From Nephromyces sp. MM_2019 (Eukaryota > Apicomplexa > Aconoidasida > Nephromycida): a DNA stretch of 15,625 nucleotides. The position numbers and the translations under genes are program-made. The notes beneath the pieces were generated by a model. That model saw only the letters and a program-made list of their open reading frames with translations. It was not told the DNA's origin and searched no databases. The DNA lies in NCBI GenBank assembly GCA_015657535.1, contig JADHZB010002085.1, positions 1-15,625 on the forward strand, in the 5' to 3' direction. Of the stretch, positions 1-8,880 are shown one piece after another. Positions within the stretch are counted from its first letter, which is position 1; each line of letters starts with the position of its first letter.

Positions 1-3000
1 CTACCCCCCTCCCACAACCCACCTTCACTCCCTCCTTGCCTTCATCCCCCCAAGGGCGTTCCAAGCGTTTAGCAGTCGATGGCTCCTCGTGTGTGCACTG
101 CTCGATTCTACTATTTTCCCCCGTGCTACCACCCCCCACTGTAGCACTTCCCTTCGCACTACTAATAAACTCTGAAGCAGCAGCTGCATGCTGTGAGCCA
201 CGATCCCCCTGCACCACCTCACTAGCAGCAGCGGGTGTACGTACAACACCCTTCCCTCGTCGAGCTCCATCATTCTCATCGTTCCTTCGCTCTTTCTCTT
301 CCACAACTTTCCACATACCTCCAGAGAGAGCGTCAGAGGCATCTTCACCGGTAGAAACGCCACCCAAGACACCCCCCTCCATCTCTACAGGAGGTGGAAA
401 AAGCATATCACGGCGGTTTCCCCCCCCTAGACATGCTGACTCAGTTATCCTACCAGGGATACTATTCTTCTCTAGGCTGTGTTGTGACTGAGACACATAC
501 CTTGTAGGGGGTTCTTCATCTCTCAGCGTGTGTGTATGTGTGGAAGGAGCTCTTTCATGATGAGGGGTTGGGTGAAGAACAGATGAAGGGGAAGGAGAGG
601 AATGGGTAGATGAAGAAGCAGCAGCTCCCTGTTTACCACCACCTTGTTTTGCCTCCTTCCTCATATCCTTCCCAGAAAGCAAAGCATTCGCACCGCCAGC
701 AGCTACATTTTCTCCCTTAAGGGAGGAAGACACACACTGAGAGGTATTGCCAGGAGTAGCTCCAACACTACCTGGGGTAGTGTGTGAAGATCCCTCGAAC
801 CTCCTAGAGGAGCCAGTCGTCGAAGGTTCAGAAGAAAAGCTGCGAGAAGTGTGTGTGTGGTGGAGACTTGGCTCCGATTCCCCTTGGGAGCTACGGGACA
901 TGCTGCTTGGGGGGGATGGGGGGCATGAAGGGTCTGCAAGGGGTGTACATACACCCCTCAGCACAGATGAGCTCTCAGTGGGGGGAGCTCTCATCTTCAC
1001 AAGATTGCCCCTCGCTTTCTTCAATGATAACTTGAACTGAGGATCGCCTACATTGCCAAACTCGGGGGGATGGCTAGAAGAGCCGCTGACCCCTTCAGCA
1101 GAAACTGCTGTAGGTGGTCTATTGTGTGAGCTGCCTTGATACCCAGTGGTTAACTGTGATTGATCAGAATCGGCAAGGTTCTTTCCAGCCTGTGAGAGGG
1201 CTGTGGAGGCTGCTTTTGAGCTCGCTTTATCCCCCGAGAGGAGGTTTTGGGGGGGGGGTTCAGCATGAGAGCCTACCAGCTTGGAAGAAGATGAAGCTGC
1301 ACTACGGGTGGGGACTGGGCGGTGCGGAGAAGATGCGGAATGAGGCTGCGTTCCCTTCATTGAGAAGGGAGGAGATGAAGAAGACTGCTTCTCTACCCTT
1401 TGCTGAAGCCCTGAAGAGGAGGGCTTCTCATTACCTTTTGAGCAGCTGGAAGAGGCAGAGTCTAGGGATGCGCTCGTCCTTGAGATAGTTGGGGGATGTG
1501 TGCTAGGCAAGCCCTCCACAGTCAAGGAGGGTGATGGGGGCACACGGGAAAGATGAGCACCTTCGTCCCCATTGATCGTTTCATTCCCCCCAGGAGTCGG
1601 GATAAGGAGATCTTCAGGCAGGTGAGAAGAGCTACCTCCCAAAGCGGAAATCAGCGTCTTGTCAGCAGAATAGTGGGGAGGGTACGGTAGAGTTTCTAAA
1701 GTGGGGGTGGTTGTGGGCAGGTGGGTTGTGAGGGGGTGGTGAGTTGGGGGGGTGTGTGCTGGGGGGCTTTGAGCTGAGGGGTCGCAAGTTGGCGGCTTTT
1801 GTGTCAGATGGTTCCTTACCCCAAATGAGGAGCTTTCTGTTTCATCTAGCAAAGCGCTTTTCTCTTTACTAATCTGCCTAGAGCCCACAGTACTAGAGGG
1901 GCTGATCTTTCCTACCCGAGAGCCTACCCCCTGAACGCTATTTTTTGAGGAGGGGAGGGGGCGGTTGTGAAGATCACCTTGCTGAGTCGTGACTCTACTC
2001 ATAGAAGGGGTAGCCCTCCTAGAAGCATCTCTGCTAGAACTCCCCCCTCCCTCCCCACCACCAGAAGTGCTAGAGCCTGCAACGTTCCTCCCTGCCACAA
2101 TAGAGAAACTAACGATTCCACCCCCCTCCACCCCAGATGAACGCGAACCACCTCCCTTAACGTCTCTACTCGTGTCTACTGAAGCCACAACAGACACCTG
2201 AGAAGCCTCACAGCCTGAAGATGCCTTGCTACCATCTTCAACTCGTTCTCTTGACTTCGAAGAACCTTCCCATTCCACCAAGGTTGATGGGGGTAGAGCC
2301 TTGGCATTGCTACTATGTCGGAGGTGCGTGTGCGAAGCTTTTGATACGCTTCCTCCAGAAGCCCCCAGCAACCTACCCTTCTGATTACTATGATGAAACT
2401 TCGTTAGGCCATTGCCCCCATCTCCTACCTTCTTCTGTATGCCGGAAAAGGAAATCGGTGCAATCGATACACCACCCTCCACCCCCCTAGATCTGGATAC
2501 ACCATTGCTACCTATTCGAGCCGTAGAAGCAGCCCTACCCACTCCCCCTTTGAAAGAACCTGGAGGGTACTCGTAGGAAGGCAAAGATGGAGAGCCAGAA
2601 AGAGAGGATAAATTAACGCCACTGCCCCCACCTTCCCCCCCTCTTCCATCCGAGTAGGAACCGTCCCTTAACCTAGACACTTTCTGAGGGGGGTGGGGCA
2701 ATTCTACCCTCATTCCAGCATCTACCCTCCTGTCTGGTAGCTGAGAAAGACCACCCCCCTCCCTAGAAGCTCCAGACGTCAACTCATCCGATGAGCCACT
2801 AGAGAGGGGGTTGGAGGGTGAAGACGATTGCCCCATACCCCCCTGAGACCCTCTTTCCTCAGAGGCAGAAGGATACACAATACCCTCCCTCATTGAGCTA
2901 CCACTTGAGTGCTTCTTCAGGCTTGAGGATGAGGGGGGTTTCAGTGCCACACTAGAAGAAGGCTTTCCCACCCCCCCACCTGAGGGATTGAGGGAGTCAA

Positions 3001-3177
3001 TGTGAGGCATACTGTTGGCATCAGGCAGCCCTGAAGCGCCTCTAAGCGAATCCTCTGTGTTGAGCAGCCACTGGGGGGGAGCCTTCCTCCTAACCGGTAT
3101 AGAAGTCGACTGCTTCATTTGGAGCTTGAAACGAGACCCAGAGGTGTTATTCCTACCACTTGACCCGGGGGCAGAAA
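1..3177 (-). CDS. GTF2E1: TFIIE-alpha exon 4: giant Ser/Gly/Pro-rich tail, open to the window edge
   Basis: I followed this frame codon by codon from 3177 to base 2 and found no TAA, TAG or TGA in 1,058 codons. It begins after a strong acceptor (CCCTTTTTTTCAG) in phase 1, the phase left by exon 3. The product (residue 403 onward) is dominated by Ser, Gly, Pro, Thr and Arg, as in a disordered region. A short conserved-looking patch, VRRKAPPQWLL, lies at residues 431-441 and may equal the Pro-Pro-Trp motif of plant and protist TFIIE-alpha (inference). A His/Thr/Pro patch lies at about 1677-1770, and a charged patch MWKVVEEKERRNDEND at about 1357-1373. The opposite strand also has open frames, but they are short. 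No stop codon or terminator is inside the window. Confidence 0.75.
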
Positions 3178-3790
3178 CTGAAAAAAAGGGAGGAAGGGGA
3201 TGAGAGATGAGAGCCGAGAGATGAGAAGTAGACCAGAGAGAGAAGAAGAGATACAGACATATATATACATATATATATATATCTAAAGGGAGTGTAAAAG
3301 GGAAACTCATCTATAGTAGTACTTGATGATTCTAAGCATACGATACGAGGTAATGGTTGAAATCTCAAGGACTAGAGAGCTCGAAAATCATGTGTGTGTG
3401 TGTGTGTGTATTTGCAGCATTGCAAAAGCCCAAGGTATGCGCTTTGCCAAGGCCTAACAATCAAGTGAAAGAAGCTCACTTAAGGAGGGCAAATCTCTAC
3501 TATATAGAGCAACAGGGGAGCGTCTAATACCAGGTACATTAAAGATAGCTAGGGTGCACAGAAATACAGACACACAAGAGATGCAACACACAAGAAGAAA
3601 GGCAAGCACACTAGCCAGACGTCACGAGAGTCCACTACATACAAGCCACCCAACACACCAGAAGAAAACACCAATGCACACATGTCTCATATTATAAGTC
3701 ATAGGCCAAAACGCAGAAAATCTTCGTGCATAGCCAACACACTAGAAAGCATTACACCAAAACCCCTACCGACATATACACCCACACACA

Positions 3791-3830
<40 letters not shown>

Positions 3831-6213
3831 CCCACACACATACACTCATACACTTATACACCGAAACACCCACAAAACCCTCCCCGCATACACACACAAA
3901 CCCCTCCCCACACAATTCCCCCTCAGGACCCCCCACACACACTACCGTTTGAAGCTCCAGAAGCAGGAGTGTCGGAACGAAGAGCAGGCATGCCACTCCC
4001 ATCATCGCTGTTGTTATGATAAGAAGAAACCCCCGAAACCGCAGATCCCACACACGAAGAAGCCCCCCCACCACCCCCCACAACGCTCTTGCTTTCATCC
4101 TGGCAGGAAGAAGGGATAGAGGGTTTGGCTCGTGTGGAAGCAGCACCACCACCTTGCCCCCCTCCACCTCCTATAGCTATATTAGCACCCTTTAGATTTG
4201 GTGAGAATACAGGTATTTCCATACCCCATATACGCTCTATCTGATGTCTCAGTATCTCGAGCTGTGCGTCGCACCTCTTCTTCAGATTCTCAATGCTCTT
4301 CACTTCCTCTGTGGTATCCTGAAGAGAACAGAGAACTAAACAAAGTGAGGAATAGCCCTTCAAGATCGTGTATAGCAGAGAGGGCACACACACAGAAAGA
4401 CAGGCAGGTTGAGACACGCACACATAATCAGGGGCATGCAGAAAGACACACACAGGCATGTACAAAAAGTTTAAAATAACGATGAAAAGACATACACACA
4501 CACACACAGAAAGGTGGGAGAGAATGTGAGACGTGTCTGCAGAGAAAGACATATGCACACACATAGACACTCATGCAAAAGAGTAGAGCACAAAGATATC
4601 CACAAGAAAAATGTGATTCACCGAAAGGCAAAATGCTCGCACACAATGAAAAATCTCTTACAAACAGCGAGATAATATCGCACACACACATGAGTGTGAG
4701 ACACACGCACGAATGCGATACGAAAATGAATATGGTAATACACAGATAATTATGATGCACCCATACCCCAACACCCACCCCACACACAAACCCACATACA
4801 CACACACACACATACATAGACAAACACATATACACACATAGACACACACACACATACATAGACAAACACATAGACACACATAGACACACATAGACACACA
4901 TAGACACACACACATACATAGACAAACACATATACACACATAGACACATATACACACATCCACACACACACACACACACACATACACACACACACCTCAT
5001 GCTCCAGACGATTCCCACAAACACATAGAAAATGAGCATCTTCAGGGTGAAGATCAAGCTTCTGAGCTTCCAATGAATCAAACTGCCTGCCACAGCTAGG
5101 GCACTTGAAGGAATCCCCCACTTTCCCATCTTCAAGCGCAATCTTCAACAGATTTTCAAGCTTTTGAAACCTCCACTGAATAACTGGGATGACGTAGGAG
5201 TTGATGCGATAGAAGGAGGGGGAGCTCACATTGCTGACGAGTGTGTGTCCGGTATTCGTCAATGAGAGCCCTTGAAGAGCTCCTCCTGAGATCGATCTAT
5301 CCCTTTGGAGGGAGGGGGGGTGTGTGTGTGTAGAGGGATATATAGAGAACACACAAACAGTGACGTATAGATGTATATACAACACACAGAGGTGCATGCA
5401 GCCATGAATAGACATAACGCAAGTGCTGAGATACAAACAATACACACACACATGCACTCATGCATATATGCAACTACATACACACACATCATTAATATAT
5501 ACATATTGCAAAGTGGGGGGTATAAATCTCGATTGCCAGGGTCATGAAACTGACAAGATTCGCACACACACACAAGACAGGGGTAAACTGAGGAAATTAA
5601 GCACGTCGTACACAACAAGTAGCTACATTAAAGGGAAATACACACACTACGATTTCATGAAACAAACACACACACCAAGGTTTCACCAAACACCCCCCAC
5701 CCCTTTCATCAAATCCCAACCACCCCCCCTAGACCCCCCACCACCACCCACACCTCCAACTGCATGATTTCCTGACCCCCCAGCCCCCCCACCTCCAATA
5801 CTTCCACCAAAAGGGAGAAGCTGCTCTCTAACCAGAATCTTTTCCCTCTCTAGAGACGCACACACTTCTCTTAGCCTCTTGTCTTGCCAGCCTAGTATAG
5901 CTGCGAGATCTTTCTCTGTAAATGCCTTCTCTTCTCTTGTCAGAATGTCAATCACCACCACTTGCTCATCATCAAAGAATAGCCTGCTTATCCCAAGCAT
6001 CAAAGTCTGGAAGAATGAGCGGTTAAATTCCTTCTTTATCGAGGGAGGTGGGGGGGAATGCGAGGGGGACTTCTGCGTGTTGTGGGGGGTGGGGGGTAGC
6101 TTTTGGGTAGAAGTAGATGCCGTATGAGGTGAGGTGGTGGAAGAATGGGGAATAGAAATAGAGGCAGAAGAAGGAGTGGAGTGGCAGGTGAAGGCAGTAG
6201 CTTGAACGTTCAT
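1..6213 (-). CDS. GTF2E1: TFIIE alpha subunit (general transcription factor IIE, large subunit), four exons, 3' end beyond the window
   Basis: TFIIE-alpha helps load and regulate TFIIH in the RNA polymerase II pre-initiation complex in the nucleus. Joined exons are 6213-5687, 5302-4996, 4318-3946 and 3177-1, giving at least 1,461 residues without a stop. Visible order: Ser/Thr/Pro-rich N terminus (1-61), winged-helix domain (about 62-131, including LFFDDEQVVVIDIL and a helix ending in LEREKILVRE), Gly-rich linker (about 135-205), conserved FYRINSYVIPVIQWRF segment (about 206-222), zinc ribbon (about 241-275, FKCPSC and FLCVCG), helical segment (about 285-315), then a very long disordered tail. 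The order winged helix, zinc ribbon, helix is that of the eukaryotic TFIIE-alpha family. The human protein is about 440 residues, so this one is more than three times longer. Intron phases are 2, 0 and 1 and agree across each junction. The exact start and the first intron ends are less certain than the rest. Confidence 0.85.
3178..3945 (-). other. TFIIE-alpha intron 3
   Basis: 768-bp phase-1 intron. In sense it begins GTAGTGTGTGTG. It contains a long plus-strand CA array at 3794-3828, a plus-strand TG tract at 3391-3409 (CA in sense, about 215 bases from the acceptor), an alternating AT tract at about 3258-3283, and ends CCCTTTTTTTCAG. The middle is A-rich on the plus strand with no convincing coding frame. 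Confidence 0.7.
3946..4318 (-). CDS. GTF2E1: TFIIE-alpha exon 3: post-zinc-ribbon helix and Gly/Ser linker
   Basis: Encodes residues 279-402 plus one base of 403. The first 37 residues (from DTTEEVKSIENLKKRCDAQL to IWGMEIPVFSP) form a charged amphipathic helix. It corresponds to the segment after the zinc ribbon in animal TFIIE-alpha (EQIEPIYALL...EIPALK). A Gly/Ser/Ala-rich linker with GGGGGQGGG and VVGGGGG runs follows. The acceptor is TTCTCTTCAG|GAT at 4319; the donor is AACG|GTAGTG at 3945, phase 1, matching exon 4. The TG repeat follows the donor at once. Confidence 0.8.
4319..4995 (-). other. TFIIE-alpha intron 2, rich in TG/CA repeats
   Basis: 677-bp phase-0 intron starting directly with a GT repeat and ending TTCTCTGTTCTCTTCAG. 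Plus-strand bases 4790-4990 are nearly all CACAC and TAGACACACA units; the rest is TG-rich in sense with scattered short tracts. Unlike introns 1 and 3, it has no CA tract in sense near its 3' end. The long reading frames across it are repeat artefacts (Cys/Val/Tyr strings). Confidence 0.7.
4797..4990. repeat. CACACATAGA-type tandem repeat in TFIIE intron 2
   Basis: Plus-strand CA dinucleotides broken by TAGA every 10 bases or so; four to five successive TAGACACACA units lie at about 4870-4910. A longer motif, ACATACATAGACAAACACAT, appears near 4809, 4852 and 4914, so the array also has a higher-order period of roughly 45-60 bp. Confidence 0.75.
4996..5302 (-). CDS. GTF2E1: TFIIE-alpha exon 2: wing-to-zinc-ribbon segment
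   Basis: Encodes residues 177-278 plus one base of 176. It starts with a poorly conserved Ser/Thr linker, then SFYRINSYVIPVIQWRFQKL, corresponding to the YYFINY...YKL segment of animal TFIIE-alpha. The zinc ribbon follows: FKCPSCGRQFDSLEAQ, then HFLCVCGNRLEHE. Putative zinc ligands are C243, C246, C269 and C271. The second pair is C-x-C instead of the usual C-x2-C. The donor is GAG|GTGTGTGTG at 4995, phase 0, which agrees with the phase-0 acceptor of exon 3. The downstream part of this exon is the strongest evidence for the TFIIE identification. Confidence 0.85.
5303..5686 (-). other. TFIIE-alpha intron 1
   Basis: 384-bp phase-2 intron. In transcript sense it begins GTGAAACC, has a TG repeat about 10 bases in (5665-5676), and ends with a CA repeat (5321-5333) followed by a C/T-rich run and CAAAG at 5303. 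The acceptor ends in AAAG rather than the more usual CAG. Alternatives are CTCAG at about 5288 and TTCAAG at about 5275, but those need a phase-1 donor. No coding potential is visible inside. Confidence 0.6.
5687..6213 (-). CDS. GTF2E1: TFIIE-alpha exon 1: N terminus and winged helix
   Basis: Encodes residues 1-175 plus two bases of codon 176. The ATG at 6213 is the first Met in the frame. Residues 1-61 are Ser/Thr/Pro/His-rich. The fold begins at EFNRSFFQTLMLGISRLFF and carries DIL and KRLREVCASLEREKILVRE, which match the winged-helix helices of TFIIE-alpha and archaeal TFE. After about residue 134 the frame becomes almost pure Gly/Ser. I placed the donor at 5686 (TG|GTGAAA) because it lies just before the TGA at 5685-5683 and its phase 2 fits the acceptor at 5303. 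Other GT sites in the Gly-rich stretch could serve with other acceptors. The frame is also open upstream of the ATG back to a possible acceptor at 6282, so an earlier exon may exist. Confidence 0.75.
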
Positions 6214-6281
6214 TGAGCTTCTACCATTGATATCGATAATAGCCTCCAGGGGGGGGGGTGGAGCCGTGTCTCTCTTGGTAC
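6214..6281 (-). CDS. Possible 5' extension of TFIIE-alpha exon 1
   Basis: The frame of exon 1 stays open upstream of the ATG at 6213. It reads through a stretch ending DTAPPPPLEAIIDINGRSS just before the Met. A pyrimidine/adenine-rich run ending in TTAG lies at 6282 and would act as a phase-1 acceptor. If used, translation begins in an undetected upstream exon and the protein has about 22 extra residues here. If not, this is 5' UTR. I cannot decide from the sequence alone. Confidence 0.3.
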
Positions 6282-6540
6282 CTAAGGTGGTGGAATGGGG
6301 GTTGGGGTGTGGTGGGTGGAGGTGTGAGGTTAGAGGGTGTGGATGGGGGTTGGAGCTTGTGAGGTTGGAAGGCTATGGGTTGAGGGATTTTTGGGCTAGA
6401 GGGTTATGGGGTTGGAGGATTGGGGATTGGGGAGTGGAGGGCTGTGGGTTGGGGGATTGGTGGGCTCGAGGGTTATGGGGCTGGAGGGTTCGGGGTTGAG
6501 GGTTGGGGGGTGGAGAGCTTGGGGTTGGGGGGCATTGTTT
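6240..6540. repeat. G-rich minisatellite just upstream of the TFIIE-alpha start
   Basis: The plus strand is very G-rich. A unit of about 69-70 bp starting GGCTATGGGTTGAGGG at 6371 is repeated at 6440 (GGCTGTGGGTTGGGGG), with a partial third copy after about 6510. Shared blocks include GAGGGTTATGGGG and GGAGG. The run near 6424-6450 has four G-tracts with loops of 3, 6 and 4 bases, fitting a G-quadruplex motif. The G-rich strand is the template strand of the TFIIE gene. Pro-rich and Gly/Trp-rich frames here are repeat translations, not genes. Confidence 0.75.
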
Positions 6541-7364
6541 CTGAAGTTTCTTCAAAAGGTTTCGCAAGCCCCTCTATTGATCTTAAACTGCACATACACA
6601 TATGGCGATCAGAAAGCTACACAATGTACACGTTTTACGAAAGAGAAGAAGAGGGAAAAGCGGCAGGATTTCCCACTTCATTACCTAATCGCAACAAGAA
6701 GATGAGTTTCCACAGAACGCATACATCGGTGAATTCTTGAAAAGTAAAGAGATGATAAACTACGCTGCTCTAGCAGCTAGATTTCATGGTGTGTGTGTCT
6801 GTGTGCGTGTCGGTGTGTATGTTTGTGTGTGTGCAGAATAGAAAAAAGAGGAGATAAAAAGCAAACAAAAGAGGGTATTTAGGAAAAAAAAAGACATATA
6901 TTATGGAGTATGGGCTTCAGTATGAAGGAATCTTCTTCCTGATGAAAAGCTTTATTTCTTCACCGACATTTTGAGTTTAAGACGAGGAACACACTACATC
7001 GTAGCAAAGAAGTTTACGCATCAAATTTCTCAGAGGAAGAAAGTGAGTGTATGTAGGCAAATTTCTTTGTGAAAACATCGAATCATCACATATTTACGAA
7101 AAGTTCAAGAAAAAAAGGATTTGCACACACTTTAGAAGCTGCTTCCACACAACGACATGTGTGCGTGTTGATAAATTCCCTGTGCTAGCAAGAAGAAGCG
7201 TGGGTGTTTGAAAAAAAATGACTGCTATACACAAAAAGAGGGTGAGAGCTGCGCGACAGCGAATGCTCGAATATAGAGAGAATGTGTTCAGCTACACACA
7301 TACACCGTATCCAACAACCTCTTGATGTTTTAAGCAACCTAAATATCGTGATTAAACCTTAAAT
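6541..7364. other. AT-rich intergenic stretch with no recognised gene
   Basis: Likely holds the 5' flank of the TFIIE gene. It is A/T-rich with one irregular TG tract at 6791-6835 and several A-runs. I see no frame with protein-like composition, no tRNA and no clear promoter element. Confidence 0.5.
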
Positions 7365-7605
7365 TTGTACACACACATCACTAACACGAGGAATACACGC
7401 CAGAATACACACACAGAGAATACACAACACACACACAAAGAACACACAAAAAACACAAACAGAAAGCACACCAGAGGACACGCAATTCACAGACACACCA
7501 CACACAACTCACATAGCAAAGATAAGTCACACACCACAAAACTCACACACAACTCATAACTCACACACAACTTACAACTCACAACTCACACACAACACAC
7601 ATAAA
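7365..7605. repeat. CA-rich simple sequence with AACTCAC units
   Basis: Irregular CACACA DNA. From about 7500 to 7600 it is built of AACTCACACACAACTCATAACTC-like units with a 7-base AACTCAC/AACTCAT core. Its Thr/His-rich frame is a repeat translation. Confidence 0.65.
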
Positions 7606-8110
7606 TTGCTGCTAAACCTACCTTCACAGCGCTAAAAAAAAATGCGCTTCTTTCCTCTAAATACAAGCAATTTGAAGAAAGTTTTTCGTTTTTTTGTCCA
7701 AGAAGAGGGAGAAGAAGTTCATAAAACGTCAAAACAGCGAAATTTCCATATAAAAACATCAAATTCGCTGCTTCAATACGTTTGTCGAGCGAATAATTCA
7801 TCCACATGTAAAGGAGAAGATGTAAAGAGCTCAGATTTTTGTATGGCTACGTGTGTGTATGGAGGTCTTCCTACTGCCAGGGATTTCGTGTGTGCGGCTG
7901 TAGGAATGTGGCGGTGAGGGAAGTGGTGTGTGTGAAGTAATGGCAGTGCTTTTGTCGATTTCTCACTGGAAATTTCTGCCACAGGACACACAGAGTGAGA
8001 GAACACACACAGAGCGCACACACAGACGCGATGGTGCCCGTATCAAGTCGTAGCGATCTGACCGGGTAACTAACAGGTAGGCAGTGTGTGTGCGGGTGGG
8101 GTGGGTATGG
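7606..8110. other. Intergenic stretch, no supported gene
   Basis: Frames of 91 residues (plus strand, 7642-7917) and 73 residues (minus strand, 7586-7807) overlap each other. Neither resembles a known family, and there are no supporting splice partners. I leave it unannotated. TG-rich sequence begins again near 8080. Confidence 0.4.
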
Positions 8111-8114
8111 AGGG

Positions 8115-8500
8115 GGTAGGTGCGTGTGTGCACTTACACGTTTACCTTTTCTAGAATGTGTGTGTATGCTTAAATCGATGTTTGATCACCACTTACTAGC
8201 AAGTGTGTATGTGTGAGCTTACATCTCTTCTTACTAGAAGGTGTGTGTCAGAACTTTCACCCCCGTGTATGAGCATATGTGCATGAGAGCCCACATCTCC
8301 TTTTACTAGGACTCGTGTGTATCAAATCATATCCACACTTACTAGCGCCTGTGTGTGAGAGCTTAAATTTACCTCCACCTGCACATGTGTGTCGGCTTAC
8401 ATTACCCCTCACTAGCAAGTATGTGTGCACACCTACATCACCTTTCCTTGCACCTCTGTGTGTGCGAGCTCACATCACCCTTCCCTAGTGTCTGAACTAA
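8115..8500. repeat. Degenerate tandem repeat of about 36 bp marked by CTAG
   Basis: The consensus is roughly CTAGCAAGTGTGTGTG followed by GAGCTTACATCACCCTTA. CTAG occurs at 8151, 8196, 8234, 8306, 8342, 8412 and 8485. The spacings are 45, 38, 72, 36, 70 and 73, that is, one or two multiples of about 36. The units between double spacings keep the TGTGTG and TACATC parts but have lost CTAG. This gives about ten diverged copies. A short plus-strand frame across it is not a gene. Confidence 0.75.
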
Positions 8501-8880
8501 TCCCCATCCCTAAAGCCCATATGTGCTAGCACCCGCCATCCTGTGTGCGCGCTCGCTTCCCACCCCGAGCAATGCCGCCGCTGTATTCCCCCTATGAATC
8601 CCCCCGCACACACCTACCATACACATTCACCTTCCTCCCACATACACACCCCCCCAATCCCCCCCAAATAGCGACTCCTCAGAGTCAGCACTGACTCTTC
8701 AATGAGAACCCTCTCAGGATTAAGAAGAGTCTCCTGATAAACGCTATAGCATATATACTTTGGATGTGTGTGTATGTGCCATACCATACATAATGAGGGG
8801 ATGACTCGATGTTTTTCACTTCCTCCACAGCGGTAGATTCTAAGTAAATATGCCGTGTGTGTGCGTGTGTATATCTACTC
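8501..8880. other. Intergenic stretch, mixed C-rich and TG-rich
   Basis: The first 170 bases have C-runs and CACAC. From about 8680 it is a more complex sequence with short TG tracts at 8766-8776 and 8853-8870. I see no gene, RNA or motif I can name. Confidence 0.4.

Noticed and set aside
1..3118. Separate gene starting at the Met at 3118-3116 rather than a TFIIE exon
   Set aside because: The frame reads in from a strong acceptor at 3178 with the same phase as the exon 3 donor, and residues before the Met look like the same sequence. It is not fully excluded without transcripts.
1..3203. Plus-strand frames of 60-150 codons (for example 36-491, 747-1040 and 1114-1488)
   Set aside because: They lie opposite the continuous minus-strand exon, are short, share no family resemblance and are explained as its shadows.
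3658..5618. Long open frames full of Cys/Val/Tyr/Met or Thr/His residues on both strands
   Set aside because: They are translations of CA/TG repeats inside TFIIE introns. Only the parts at 3946-4318 and 4996-5302 have normal protein composition.
6373..6705. Gly/Trp-rich plus-strand and Pro-rich minus-strand frames
   Set aside because: They are translations of the G-rich minisatellite, and the minus frame begins without an ATG.
7586..7917. 73-residue minus-strand and 91-residue plus-strand frames
   Set aside because: They overlap, have no recognisable domain, no good splice context and no conserved features.
7365..8500. CRISPR-like array from regularly spaced repeats
   Set aside because: Units are diverged, there are no unique spacers of constant length, and the genome is eukaryotic.
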